Origin: Megaustenia siamemsis
Lineage: Eukaryota > Mollusca > Gastropoda > Stylommatophora > Ariophantidae
NCBI GenBank assembly: GCA_032433765.1
Contig: JAVIAB010000124.1
Span: 93,552,845 to 93,616,844, forward strand
Direction: 5' to 3'
Length of the DNA: 64,000 nucleotides
Shown: piece after piece, positions 10,413-21,243 of the stretch
Layout of the letters: each line of letters starts with the position of its first letter
How positions within the stretch are numbered: the first letter of the stretch is position 1
Made by a program: the position numbers and the translations under genes
The notes under the pieces: model-generated
The model's database searches: none
Told to the model about the DNA's origin: nothing
The model's input: the letters and a program-made list of their open reading frames with translations, nothing else

Positions 10413-10705
10413 GAAGAGACCAGTCAAATACCTGTGGACAAAGATATGCAACAAAGATGACAGCACTGGATAGGACACACACTGCGGAAGCCAACTGTGG
10501 GTATTAAACACAAGATCCTTTTCTGGAATCTCCAGAGGAAGATACATAGAAGAAGACCAAAATATTCTTGGAGAAGACAGATGGAAGCTGAGATAAAGAT
10601 GATGGGAAAGACATGGAATGATTTTTTAAAATATATTGCATCAGAACGGCTTGGAAAATGTTTGTTGAAGACCTATGTTCCCACGGGGAGCTGATAGGAT
10701 GAAGA
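10413..10705 (+). mobile_element. LINE-B 3' end, second copy; part of the right inverted-repeat arm
   Basis: Starts at ACCAGTCAAATACCTGTGGA and ends GGATGAAGAAGAA. It is the subfamily with the GGATGAAGAAG tail, the same as 7507-7662. Confidence 0.8.
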
Positions 10706-10818
10706 AGAATATGTTGATTAATTAAGACACAGCTATGGAGCTGTAAGAATGGTAGTCACGTTAGCTCTAGTTACAAGTAAGATGAGGTGATCGAGATTAC
10801 GCATCAGGAGTTTGTATT

Positions 10819-10998
10819 CTATCTATCTATTGACTTTTCGAGCCGTAACCGGCCCATAGGGCGTAGACCAAGATACACCTTTTCCTATATGAATTTTTTG
10901 TTCTAGCAGTTTTCTTTTAAAGATATTTTATCAAATCTCGCCATCTGTCTCTGTTCTGTGCAAGCAGTTCTATCTCATTGAGGGAGCCGATTCCTGCT
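10819..10998 (-). mobile_element. LINE-E 3' fragment with a 9-bp target duplication
   Basis: The TCTATCTATCTATTGAC end (tail, reversed) through TCATTGAGGGAGCCGATTCC matches the LINE-E 3' end at 37573. GTTTGTATT flanks it at 10810-10818 and 10999-11007. Its absence from the mirrored left arm supports a clean insertion. Confidence 0.85.
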
Positions 10999-11029
10999 GT
11001 TTGTATTACCCGAGAACAAAATCAACTTC

Positions 11030-11237
11030 GATTGGTTCGATCCCAACCGTCGGCTTCCGGTTCACCCTGCCATTAATGGGTACCTGATTTTTTTTTCTGG
11101 GAAAGTAAAGCGGTACGGGCATAATACTGACCACATTACCCCAAAAATCATGTACCGAATTTTACAGAATGGTTACTTACACCATATTCCCTATACGCCA
11201 CTTGGCGTGACGTGGGTACTTTACTTTACTTTTTATA
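11030..11237 (+). mobile_element. SINE-1 copy, 5'-truncated
   Basis: Starts at the B box (TTGGTTCGATCCC) and runs to GACGTGGGTACTTTACTTTACTTTT. It has replaced about 95 bp that is present in the left arm. Confidence 0.8.
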
Positions 11238-11400
11238 TGGGCGTATTTTTGGATCGTGGTAAAGCTATCACAAAAACAGGAGGCCAGACCTAGTCAATAA
11301 AAGAACTTGGAACACACATAGCAGCTCTAAGTGAGATTCGCAGGATTAAGAAGGGACAAAACATAGTCGATAAAGCTGAATACAAGTCTTTCATGGCATG
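11238..11400 (+). mobile_element. LINE endonuclease N-terminal fragment
   Basis: The frame containing KELGTHIAALSEIRRIKKGQ resembles the start of RTE-type apurinic endonuclease domains (REL-x-DIAALSETR), where the Glu is a metal ligand. One stop precedes it and the frame ends soon after. This is the only endonuclease-coding piece seen in the window. Confidence 0.55.
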
Positions 11401-11479
11401 AAGCAAAACAGCGTCTCGAGTCTAGCAACATGCGTCTCAGATAGGTCTCTCCAGCACTACCTATTCGTGGACATTTTCT

Positions 11480-11750
11480 AGATTTCATTCCAGCCAATGT
11501 TCTAGAGGGTTTCCATGAACTATCTTCTCCATCTAGACTTTCCCTGTTTTATCTTTCTCTTTGGTTCCATAAATCATTTGCAATGGGTTTTTTTTTAGTG
11601 CGTGCCCAATTTGCCTCCATTTTATTTTTATAATCTTTTACTCTATTGGCCACTGTTTTGTGCTTTCTTCCAGACATTTTAATTTCTGATCTCAATGATT
11701 TCATACTCTTTGTTGCCAGGGACCCTCCTTTCCAAGAACGCGTTAGTTAA
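11480..11750 (-). mobile_element. Degenerate LINE 3' region
   Basis: The minus strand gives broken frames such as WRQIGHALKKNPLQMIYGTK and GKV-MEKIVHGNPLEHW, the usual post-reverse-transcriptase tail pattern (W-IGH-LRK). Family not assigned. Confidence 0.5.
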
Positions 11751-11979
11751 TTTCTTTCTTTGTTTTTGTCAATCGTGATTTTTTTTAATAGGTAAAAGTT
11801 GCAAACAACAACAAATATTAGAATATTGTTTATGTATTATGTGTGCAATCAGTGTCAAACATGGACAATTCTTGAAAGACAATACCTACCAATAAAACAT
11901 GCCAAATGATTTGTTAAGAAAAGGTGTAAACAAGATGAGATAAGTTTTGAAATGAGGCCTTGAGAAAAATGGTGGGCCT

Positions 11980-12318
11980 AGTACCAGTTACGGATGGAAG
12001 GGAAAGAAAACAAACGATGAAATCTTAAAACAACTAAAAATGAAAGTAGAACTACTAAGCGCAATTCAAAGAAGACAAATGCGATTTTTGGGCCATGTTA
12101 AAAGACACAACAGCCTACTAAAAGTAATCCAGGAGGGGAAAATACAAGGTAAAACAGGCAGAGGCAGACCAAGACTAACATGGACGAGTAACATCATCAA
12201 AAGATGGACAAATCAGCCTATGACAACCTGCACCATCAAAGCAAAAGACATAGCAGAATGGGGCTCCATGGTAGCCAATCTTCGTTGCGGAGATGGCACA
12301 CGATGATGATGATGATGA
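11980..12318 (+). mobile_element. LINE-D 3' end
   Basis: Open frame: KVELLSAIQRRQMRFLGHVK, then KVIQEGKIQGKTGRGRPRLT, ending at CGATGATGATGATGATGATG. The FLGHVKRH motif and the (GAT)n tail mark a LINE end. Confidence 0.85.
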
Positions 12319-12480
12319 TGAGTACCAACTATTGGTTATATTGAAAAATAAAGAATCAAACGGTTTGGACATCTGACCAGAATGACATCCAATCAACCTT
12401 ATCTCGAGAGATTATATGAAAACATTCGGTTACAAAGATAAAAGAAAACCCAAAAAGAGATGTATAGATGGAATTAAATA
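12319..12480 (+). mobile_element. Degenerate LINE tail
   Basis: RFGHLTRMTSNQPYLERLYE followed by a KKTQKEMYRWN-like frame resembles the LINE-F tail (WFGHLVRMNPYQ). It is heavily decayed. Confidence 0.45.
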
Positions 12481-12779
12481 AACATGAAGTTAAATAAATT
12501 CAGCATGACAACTCAGTCTACACAACTAGTAAATATTAAATAATCATACATTCCTCCTCTCTACAAAGCTACAATGCACAAGCAGTAGGATAAAAGGAAA
12601 GAAGACAGGTTGTCATTTTATCCCACAAACTCATAATCGTCTCATGCAACATTATGGCAGGTGACTTGAATGGTAGGTCACAAGGCACTATTCTCGCTTC
12701 CATCCTCCCACCCATTCCCGCTTCCCCTCGAGCGTAGTCAAGAGTCGGGTAAACACACGGGAAATCATTTCTGGGGAAG

Positions 12780-12935
12780 GAGTATTTTTACAGCACATAG
12801 AAAAAAAATCACAATCAACATCAGGAAAAAAACAAAAAACAGAGAATAATATATGGTCCGAAGCGGGATCGAACCCGTACCCCGGCACAGCGCCTTGCTG
12901 CGAGAAACAAAACACTAGAGCTGTTCCTCGCCGAT
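12780..12935 (-). mobile_element. SINE-4 copy
   Basis: The reverse strand has a B box GGGTTCGATCCCG, a CAAGGCGCTGTGCCGGGGTA module, and the same layout as 40775-40925. The tRNA-like 5' part is at the high coordinate. Confidence 0.65.
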
Positions 12936-13142
12936 GCTATCTCACTATCTCTGTGAACTGTCAAAGTCGAGACCCTATAATCCCCAGAAACCGACACTAC
13001 AGTTATACTTTTGTCTGCCCCAGTATCTTAACTCATTCCAGTTTTGACCAACTCATAACACGATATAAGAGCAGGATTTTTGTTACACTCAACGTAGTTC
13101 TTTTGGTTATGGATACACACGAGCTTCTCTACATGTTAAAAT

Positions 13143-13345
13143 TCATCATCATTTGCCATACCGGTTGGCGTAGGCGATCATGTCCATCTACAATCATTTA
13201 TCCGCAGTGCATCGTATTAATTCTTATAGTATCTTCTCTCTTTGTCGTCCGTGATATCTCTTTCCTTATATTTTGCCAGTTGTAAGCAAGTATTCCAACT
13301 TTCCTCTTCTCGGGATGTGCCCGAAAAATGTTGATTGTTTTTGTT
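13143..13345 (-). mobile_element. LINE-A 3' end, decayed
   Basis: Matches LINE-A from CATTTGCCATACCGGTTGGCG through GTGCCCGAAAAATGTTGATTG, with an internal loss around 13220. Confidence 0.75.
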
Positions 13346-13670
13346 TTTTTTAAGGTGTTTTTAGGCGCTCCCTAAGGTTCATACGATATGTTAAAAAAGA
13401 TAACATTTTATAAGTTATAGAGCTAGGTTAATATGTGATCTATGAGACCACACACAAAATATCTCATCGTAAATCTTATTAATTCTGCGGTCAGATCTGA
13501 CTACTACACCATCCAATACTGAGAGATTCAGTAACGAGAAAAGCTGCTACGTAAAACAGCACCCAGCATAATACACCAAAATGTTATCACAAACTATTGA
13601 CAAAACGTGGTTGTTTGCAACAAACAGTCTTTTTGAAGCCCATATACATTATATAAAATGAAGTCCATAT
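13346..13670. other. No gene seen
   Basis: Unassigned sequence between two LINE fragments. Confidence 0.35.
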
Positions 13671-13860
13671 CATCATCATCAAGTACCGGGCCTACTGGCG
13701 TAGGTGATCATGTCTCTCCACAACTTTCGATCTCGGCAACTATTTATCATTTCTGTTGTTGACCTTCTGCCAAGCCATTCTCTTAAGCTGTTTGTAATTT
13801 TTTCTCTTTGCTTTCATCTATCTCTTCGTCCCTCAATTTTTTCAGTTGTTGCGATGTAAT
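13671..13860 (-). mobile_element. LINE-C 3' end
   Basis: CATCATCATCAAGTACCGGG starts the reversed tail. The coding strand includes the SLREWLGRR-like segment (AGCCATTCTCTTAAGCTG in reverse). Confidence 0.8.
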
Positions 13861-14187
13861 CAAGTCCATATACATTTTATAATTAACTTTGTTTTCTTTA
13901 TATCTCCTGGCAACCCGGATTTCAAATCTGTGTCGTCTACTAATAACGTAAAGCTTTTACTATGCCATTTTTTCTGTTTTATTTTTCATTTTTCCCTTTT
14001 ACAAAAACATCAATTCCGGTAAGGGGGATCACTCGCTTTGTTTTGTTGATTTATTCATTATTGGTATATTCCTCAAAGTGTCTGGACTGAAGGGCTACAG
14101 CTCACTGGCTTCTGGATCCATAACAACACTCAAGTTGAATCGTGTGTTCCGATGAAACGTTTTATTTAGTTAATGTTCGTCATCATG
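13861..14187. other. No gene seen
   Basis: Unassigned AT-rich spacer. Confidence 0.3.
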
Positions 14188-14412
14188 TACCATACCGGTT
14201 GACGTAGGCGATCATGTCCTTTTACAATTTAAAACCTTCTCATGATCCACAGTGTGACGAGGAGTGTGACAGTGTACTCAACTGTACTGAGTTAACTGAG
14301 TACTCAACTGTTCTCACTGTGTTCAGTACAATGTACAGTATTGTACATACTTAACATACAATCTATTCGTATCAAATCAAAGTCAATTCTGTTGTTGACT
14401 GTTTAATAAAAC
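14188..14412 (-). mobile_element. LINE-A 3' end split by a short palindromic insert
   Basis: The LINE-A ends CATACCGGTTGACGTAGGCG (about 14197) and AATTCTGTTGTTGACTGTTT (about 14385) are separated by roughly 150 bp containing repeated GTACTCAACTGT words and TGTACAGTATTGTACA. Confidence 0.5.
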
Positions 14413-14599
14413 ACTTTAAATTGTCTCCACCGTTTGTTACATATTACGTTTTATAAATATTATTTTATTTAAGCATTCACATTCATTCAATTTCAGTTGC
14501 ATTTGATTTTGTAACAATGATGATAATGATTGTATACAATATCAATTTTGCATATGACAGTATTATTATTCACACAAGAATGCCACTCTAAAGGCGTTT

Positions 14600-15200
14600 T
14601 CTGACAGTGTCGGCGTAGTGTTCCAGTATAATGATATATCGTACCCAAATATTTCTGTAAACACTATTGTAGTTACCACACAAGTGACAATGGCACACAT
14701 TAAGATTGAGTTCTCACCGAACATTTCGCAGGGCGGCAGTGCACTGTCGGTGTTTACAGTCACCTATTGTCTGGACGAGCATTCTTGGTCATTTTGTGCA
14801 GTGTGTAGTGGGTGTTGCAAAGGCAGCAACGTTATCATCGGTACGTGTCATGGCAACTGTTCACATCGGATCTATGGACACGACTGCTCGGGTCTTGTCT
14901 CAGTGTCTGTCCTTTATGTGAGGAAAAATCCGAAAAATGCCTACAATGTAAGCATCCTGGCTACACCTGTAATGACACTTGTCCCGATGGTAGTTTTGGG
15001 CTACAGTGCAAACAGACGTGTTCTGATGGCTGTGACATCATATGTGACCCGGAAAGTGCAGACTGTACATGCAAGGAAACGTACTAAGGGTCAGACTGCA
15101 CTCTCAAATGTCCGGACAACTGTTTCAACGAAACCTGTGAACAGTTAATTGGGGCCTGCGTCTCATATGTCGATGATTCCCACATTAAGAAGAGTCTGCC
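14600..15200 (+). pseudogene. EGF-like repeat gene fragment (frameshift and stop)
   Basis: Two plus-strand frames carry cysteine-rich EGF-like sequence. The first ends with CHGNCSHRIYGHDC near 14888. The second continues CPLCEEKSEKCLQCKHPGY, then CPDGSFGLQC, CSDGCDIICDPESADC and CKETY, then TAA at 15085-15087. The same frame continues GSDCTLKCPDNCFNETC after the stop. Laminin/MEGF-type EGF repeats of extracellular receptors (MEGF10/11, scavenger receptor F) have this spacing. A frameshift near 14890 and the in-frame stop make this a pseudogene or a multi-exon relic. An intron cannot be ruled out at the shift, but no clear splice pair is seen. Confidence 0.6.
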
Positions 15201-15235
15201 GACTACAACATACCCAAGCATATGGATACCTTAAT

Positions 15236-15785
15236 GTGTTTCTGTGCTAGACATGGTTCATTTCTTGGTGTTTTTCCGTGAAGCCATGGCTCATATCCTT
15301 ATGTGTTTCTGTGCTAGCCATGACTCATATCTTAGCTTGTGTGTGTGTGTGTATGCTGGCCATGGCTCATATCTTGGTGTGTGTCATGTTAGTCATATCT
15401 CATATCTAGGTGTGTCCGTGTTAATCATATCTCATATCTTAGTGTGTATCTGTGTTAGTCATGTGTCATATCTTTGTGTGTGCATGTTTGTTTATGTCTC
15501 ATCTCATATCCTTGTGTGTGCATGTCTATGTTAGTCACATCTCATATCTTTGTGTGTGCATGTCTATGTTAGTCATATCTCATATCTTTGTGTGCATGTC
15601 TATGTTAGGCATGTGTCATATCTTTGTGTGTGCATGTCTATGTCAGTCATATCTCATATATTTATGTTAGTCATGTGTCATATATATTGATGTGTGTCAG
15701 TGTTAGTCATGCCTCGTATTGCTGTGTGCATGTCTGTGTTAGTCACATCTCATATCTTTGTGTGTGCATGTCTGTGTTGGTCACC
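15236..15785 (+). repeat. Degenerate minisatellite, about 40 bp units
   Basis: Repeats of TGTGTTAGTCATATCTCATATC plus TTTGTGTGTGCATGTC variants, 13-15 copies with variable length. Cys/Ser/Val-rich frames across it are incidental. Confidence 0.85.
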
Positions 15786-15789
15786 TCTA

Positions 15790-16135
15790 GTGACTCGGGT
15801 GGATGATGCTCGTAAACCTGGGAGGGCCGACCATCTAAGGGCAGAATCCCCCTACAGAAAAGATCATCTGCTGCCTTGCAGGAAGATTGGGGACAATCAA
15901 AGGCTAAGGAAAGCAAACCTGAATAAAATGCTGGCTGAAATCGGATGCATTGGGCCACTGGCGCAGAACACAGTGCAATGTTTTAACAGGTGTTCAATCA
16001 GAGAGGATCTGGTAGACTCTAATTGTGATGTTCTGTCTGTGGGGGTGATCAACACACTTAACCTGACAGCTGACTTCATGTGCGAGTCTGGAATCCTACT
16101 CTGATTGAGTCCTGATCGCAGAGAGAGAAAGATTC
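15790..16135 (+). repeat. Unclassified interspersed repeat R
   Basis: Second copy of the repeat at 7960-8430; the best match is the 3' part, AACCTGACAGCTGACTTCATG to GATCGCAGAGAGAG. The internal GAAATCGGATGCATTGGGCC module is shared with 34980-35010. Confidence 0.55.
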
Positions 16136-16589
16136 ACACAGTTAATAATACAAAGCAAATTCAATGCACTAAATCAAATGACTACATTATTTTTTAAATG
16201 GCATTAACTGACTGACTGGCTGTTAGTACTCAAACTCAACAGTAAGACTAGTATTGAGTATTTGATTTATTAATAAAATCACATCACTCCATCAGACTGA
16301 TCAGATGAAAGCGATGGGAGTTAAGATGGGCGCACTACAGACAGAAACCAGACACTTAGTGAGCGTGTAAGAAGACTTATCAACCAACACAGAACTGGAG
16401 TCGTCAGTCACTGGACACTGCGGGACTTGCTGAGGAGGGGCTTACTATTTACATGTTCGGAATGAAATGATGATGACCTGCAAATAACTCAATAACTTAA
16501 TCCCTATTCACATGGCCAGACGAGTAGTTAGTCTATTACTCTAGGCACCGAAAAGAGGTGCATCAAGGTGTCATTCTGGTTCACTGATC
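16136..16589. other. No gene seen
   Basis: Unassigned spacer. Confidence 0.3.
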
Positions 16590-17345
16590 CTGATGCAAGC
16601 CATCATCTATCTATGAGTCGCTGACAGCTTCAGCTCTGTTGCTGTCTGGCACCTTGCCTCCAGGAGATATTGTTTGCAGTCTTTTGTTCTTCTGTTGGCT
16701 TCTGCTGTTATATTTCCTAGCATTTCTTATATTCCATTACTTCATCTTTTTCATGGTTGACCCTTGAGTCTGATGTTTCTGCAGCATATATTGAAGGCTT
16801 ATTGTGTTGCACTTTGATTTTTCTGTCTTATCACGTGGCCAAATCATTTTATCTGTTGTTTGTTTATGTATTCAATAGCGGGAATTATTTCCAGTTTTTT
16901 TTCTCTCAGTTCTTTATTTCTGATCTTATCTCTTAGGCTGTTTCCTATCATGCATACAACACAATTTAATTTCGAAAGTGGTTATTTTTCTGATTGTTCT
17001 TGAGTCTAGCATCCAGGTCTGACATTGGTAGTACAATGTTGGGATGAAGATTGTGTTGTAGAGTGCCCATTTTGCTTCTAGTGTTATTTGTTGGACAGCA
17101 GTGATAACATTTGTCCTATGATTTGACTAGCTAAGTTGCATCTTGAATCTATTTCTGCTGCTTGTGAGTTAATTATCAATTGTCACTTAATGTCCAAAGT
17201 ATTTAAATTCCTCCACTTGTCTGGTGTCTGTCACTATGCTGATGTTCTGTTTTTCTTTTGCAATGTTCATGACTTTTGTCTTGTTGTGTTGATTTTCATG
17301 TTGTATTGAGTGTCTGTGCTGTTAAGTCTAATTCAGATGTCCACT
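16590..17345 (-). mobile_element. LINE-G 3' half
   Basis: The minus strand gives broken frames of the reverse-transcriptase end (KINTT-TKVMN, VEEFKYFG, EIDSRCNLASQIIGQM) and then the tail QQIKWFGHVIRQ. It has the same order as 31790-32350 and, in part, 37030-37265. Many stops. Confidence 0.65.
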
Positions 17346-17616
17346 CAATATTAAATCATGTTAAAGAAATAGAAAGTTCTAGAGCCTAAATGTGCTGGAA
17401 AATCAGTGGTTGACTGTAGTAGTTACTAAGTATAGTGTACATTTGCTCTTCTTTTTTTTTTTATAATGCCAATCCACTTTTATTTTAAAATGAATAGTTG
17501 TGTGTATACCCACATCAAATATAGTATTATTTTCAAACCTTTTCTTCTATTTTACCATAAGCCATTAGTTCTGTTGATGGCATATTGCTAATGTTGTTTT
17601 AAATTACTCTCTGACA
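17346..17616. other. 5' flank or upstream intron of the zinc-finger gene
   Basis: AT-rich sequence with no promoter motif I would defend. It ends in ATTGCTAATG and TTACTCTCTGACAG, plausible as branch point and acceptor for the next exon. Confidence 0.35.
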
Positions 17617-17625
17617 GTCTGAAAC

Positions 17626-17676
17626 ATGGAAACAAAGAGTCTCACAGAGAATGTAAAACGGGAACCAGATGATGAA
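17626..17676 (+). CDS. First coding exon of the C2H2 zinc-finger gene
   Basis: An acceptor-like CTCTCTGACAG ends at 17616, then 9 bases of probable 5' UTR, then ATG. The exon encodes METKSLTENVKREPDDE and ends exactly at a strong donor (GAA|GTAAGT). It ends in phase 0, and the zinc-finger exon at 21244 begins in phase 0. VKREP fits the psi-K-x-E sumoylation consensus, which is common near the N-terminus of zinc-finger repressors; that role is an inference. Confidence 0.7.
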
Positions 17677-18129
17677 GTAAGTTTGTCAGTTATTTTTATT
17701 CCTGTTGTTTGTGTTTGCTTCACAAATACCCCTATTCACCATCTGCCCTTGAAAGGGTGTTAAATGAACATTGATGTGTTTTGTTGTTTACAACGAGCTG
17801 CAATATGTGTGCATTTTAACCCATCACATGTGTGTCAACATATTTTTGTGTACTGGGTTGTTTTCCATCTTGTTCACTGCTTGCCTGATCAGTTTCAGGA
17901 CTGGATATAACCATTTAGAGCCCCTAAACACATAAGAGATTTTGATGTCTCCATATATGGATAACTGAATAGGATAGTTGACATGACTATGATAAGAGCA
18001 ATTATGGGCTGTATATATAATATATTATATTATAATTATATTATAATTTCATTAAACCCAAGATTGATGAATAAATGTTCAAATTTAACCCATGGTAAAT
18101 GATTATCAATAACCTTCATTATTATTTTT

Positions 18130-18515
18130 TATATAAACATGACAAGCAAAAAATATGGATTAGATATGAACATCAAAAAGACTAAAACAATGATCATAAA
18201 CAAAGATAACACTCAAAACCAACAAGCGGATATCAAAGTTGAAGGAATAGACCTGGAGACAGTTCAGAGCTACAACTACCTTGGACATACTACAACCAGT
18301 GATGGAAAATGTACATGTTAGAAGACACAGCAGCCTTCTAAAAGTAGAAAGGGAAAATACAAGGTAAAAGAGGCAGACCATGACTAACATGGATAAGTAA
18401 CATCAAAAGACGGACAAGTCAGACTATGACAATCTGCACATTCAAAGCAAGATACAGAGTGGAATGGCGCTCCATGGTAGCCAACCTTCGATGCAGAGAT
18501 GTCACTCAATGAAGG
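18130..18515 (+). mobile_element. LINE-D, deleted: end of RT palm joined to 3' end
   Basis: Encodes YGLDMNIKKTKTMIINK and VQSYNYLGHTTTSDGKC (the YLG motif after the catalytic palm), then skips directly to the RRHSSLLKV tail. Compared with 46882-47432, several hundred bases between YLG and the tail are missing. It sits within the zinc-finger gene's intron, in sense orientation. Confidence 0.75.
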
Positions 18516-18844
18516 TTATATTTTATATATGTGTGCATGGGTAGATGCATAATGTTTTTTCAATTATTGTAGAACCTAGTTCAGCTGCACCATATGCAGT
18601 TTTGCACTTTATTATCCATGAAAATATATGGCCGTAGACAATTTCTGGGGTGTCCACAACTTTTAATACTCCAAGAACATGTTTATTTGGCCTAATGGTT
18701 CATTTAGCATTGACAACATTGTTTAGCTACAGCCAAGTATAAAAAAGGCCCGAGCACAACCCTACAATTGTAACATCACTGGTCAAGGTTCGTTTTTGCG
18801 AGTTATAGACATCTGACATAATCCTACTCACAACTATCTTTGCT

Positions 18845-19235
18845 CATCATCATCAGGTATTGTGTTCTTTGCAGAACGTTGCATAAACCACCATTAGCAT
18901 ACAGGGGAGACCATTTGAAAGAATCCCTGTCTCTGGTCAGATCTCCTACTTCTTATGTTGTTATGTTGGTCTCCTTGGTGTCTTGAAACCACCTTCTTCT
19001 TGGTCTGCCACTGAAGCTTCACCTAGAAACCATGCCTTCCACTTTTGTTCTTTCCAGCTTGCTGTGTCTTTTAATATGGCCATAGAATTTTAATTTCTTC
19101 TGTAGAGTGGTGTTTATAAGCATGTTCTTTTTTATGTTTAAATCTTTTACTATGTCTTCATTGCTCTTTTTTAATTATCCAAGGTATCTTTAAGGATTTC
19201 TCTGTAGCATTTTGTTTGCTCACAAAGCTGAAAAC
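18845..19235 (-). mobile_element. LINE-H 3' end
   Basis: Minus strand: FYGHIKRHSKLERTKVEGM, then GRPRRRWFQDTKETNIT and DLTRDRDSFKWSPLYANGG, with (GAT)n at the low-coordinate end (CATCATCATCAGG). It lies in the zinc-finger intron, antisense. Confidence 0.7.
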
Positions 19236-19258
19236 GTTATGCTATTAGGCTGCCTTCT

Positions 19259-19630
19259 TTATAGCTCCCTGTGGCTTAGCCTGGTTATAGACCCGACCCA
19301 CTGGTAGAAGTATTGAAACTTGATAAACCTTTGTGTGCCAGGTTTGGCAAACAATGGCTTCTTTCTTTCTTCTTCTTTTCTCTTTTCACTGATACCTAAA
19401 AGATGTCGTGGGTATTTCATTTGTCGTCCTTGATCTGCTCGAATTGTCTGAATTAGTGATTTTCCTATGTTGTTACATGTCTCTGTCACTGCATCTATCC
19501 ATCTTCTTCTGGATCTTCCTCTTGGTCTTTTTCCATGCATTCTTGAGAAGAACGCCCTTGATGGTGATTGGTAAGGATTCATTCTGACCAGGTGGCCAAA
19601 CCATTTAAGTAGTTGTTGTTCTATATATTC
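19259..19630 (-). mobile_element. LINE-F 3' end
   Basis: Open minus frame MNPYQSPSRAFFSRMHGKRP followed by RRRWIDAVTETCNNIGKSL. Upstream, WFGHLVR is just visible. A second copy is at 38090-38400. Intronic. Confidence 0.75.
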
Positions 19631-19899
19631 CTCGCAGGGCTTTAAACAATAGCTGATAGGTTTTTATTCAGTTAGAAACTGGTTAGTGTTGGAAGCCGTA
19701 GTAACTAATGGGCTTAATGGAACAACCAGCTAATGTTTGATTTATGTCTGAGAATATTTATATTTTTTAAAACTCATTGATTCAGGCTGTCAATAATTCA
19801 AAAATTAAATTATCAGACGTACTTGTTAGATTATAATCAGAACAAGATTATGTTTTGTTTTATTCCTTTTTATCTTGACCAACAAAGAAGTTAGCTATC

Positions 19900-20262
19900 A
19901 ACATATGCTGAGGTATCTAATAGAATACAACAAGGTCTCTATTTTGCTCTGTCAATAATAAGACAACAACATGATTTATCTATTTTGTACTGTCTATAGT
20001 AGAATCTGAATAGTAACAAATTTTCTTTATTCTGCTGTCAATAGTAGAATATCAACAAGTTTTATGCACTTTGCTCTGTCAACAATAGAATAGCAGCAGA
20101 TCTCTCAATTTTGCACTGTCATTAGTAGAATAGCAACAAATTCTCTCATTTTTGCACTGTCATTAGTAGAATAGCAACAAATTCTCTCATTTTTGCATTG
20201 TCACATGTAGAATAGCAACAATTCTCTCAATTGTGCACTGTCTTTAATACAATAGCAAAAAT
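19900..20262 (+). repeat. Degenerate 41-bp minisatellite, about 9 units
   Basis: Unit TAGAATAGCAACAAATTCTC plus TCATTTTTGCACTGTCATTAG. The 3' units are near-identical and the 5' units increasingly diverged. Confidence 0.85.
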
Positions 20263-20345
20263 GGACCTCTCATCCCTGTTGATAATGCAGAGGTAAAGTA
20301 CGTAATTATAGCTATCAAAATTGAGACAAACATTCATTTAAAAGC
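20263..20345 (+). other. Diverged copy of the exon-like stretch at 5259
   Basis: Shares CTCATC-CTGTTGATAATGC-GAGGTAAAGTAC and ACATTCATTTAAA with 5310-5385. No usable frame here. It lies within the zinc-finger intron. Confidence 0.4.
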
Positions 20346-21243
20346 GCAAGGCTAAGTGGCTAGTGGTAGTGGTCACGGATTTACATAAAGCCGTGGCTGG
20401 TAATATCTTTTTATTTAAAATTTCATAATTATTTGGTTACTCGCTGAATACAATCTTTCTCAGTTGGATTATATTCCTGGATACTTCCTTTAAACATGTA
20501 GCTAGAGAGCAGATATCATTTAAAATATGAGACCATTGAAACCGAAGGCTTTTTTTGTTGAGCTATTAGTGGGTTATTATCATTACATATCCATTAGTGC
20601 TCAGATCCCCTTCTCAGCATATCTCACAGTGTCCAATGATTGACGACTCCAGTTTGTATGTTTGTGTATGCATGTTGTATGTTTTTTTTGTGTGTGGATA
20701 CTTATGGATTTTTTTTAATGACAACCTCTTTAATAAATGATCATATAAATGTTATTTCTGCTTTGATTGTGATGAAAATTCATCTGAATCCTGTTAATGT
20801 TGATTTGTTATTCAAGGCAAGTTATATTTTAGGGTTGTGATGTATAATTCAATAATGGATTTGCTCTCAAATAAATAGTAAGAATTTTTTTTTTCTATCT
20901 TCTATTTCTTTTTTTGTTATTTTTCCTTTTTCCCCCCATTCCAGCAGATTTTGCATGCCGCTATTTTTTATACAGTCATCTTATACCTTTGTAAACACAA
21001 AAAGCAGTCATTCTTAAACATTTTGATATAGATTACAGGACTGAACAATGACAAATAACAATTGTATAATTTTATTTGTGTAACTCTCTACAGGTAAAGA
21101 TTTGTATTGGAGAACGGGCACATCCAAACTCATCATTTTGATTTTGTGGCTTGGTGTCTGTTACAGATGAAAACATAATTCAACTGAAAAGTTTATTTGG
21201 ATAATGATTTGTAATCATGTTTTAATCTCTCTTCTGTTTTCAG
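20346..21243 (+). other. 3' part of the zinc-finger gene's intron
   Basis: No coding signal. 20600-20670 shares GTGCTCAGATCCCCT and GACTCCAGT with 28165-28220. The intron ends TCTCTTCTGTTTTCAG, a good pyrimidine tract and acceptor. Confidence 0.5.

Larger units (their letters stand above)
10557..11338. repeat. Right arm of the long inverted repeat, interrupted by two insertions
   Basis: Mirrors 7197-7662. Collinearity is broken by a LINE-E fragment (10819-10998) and a SINE-1 (about 11030-11237), both absent from the left arm, so the duplication predates them. Confidence 0.75.

Noticed and set aside
14230..14390. Possible small palindromic transposon in LINE-A
   Set aside because: The words GTACTCAACTGT and TGTACAGTATTGTACA are suggestive, but I could not find matched ends or a target duplication.
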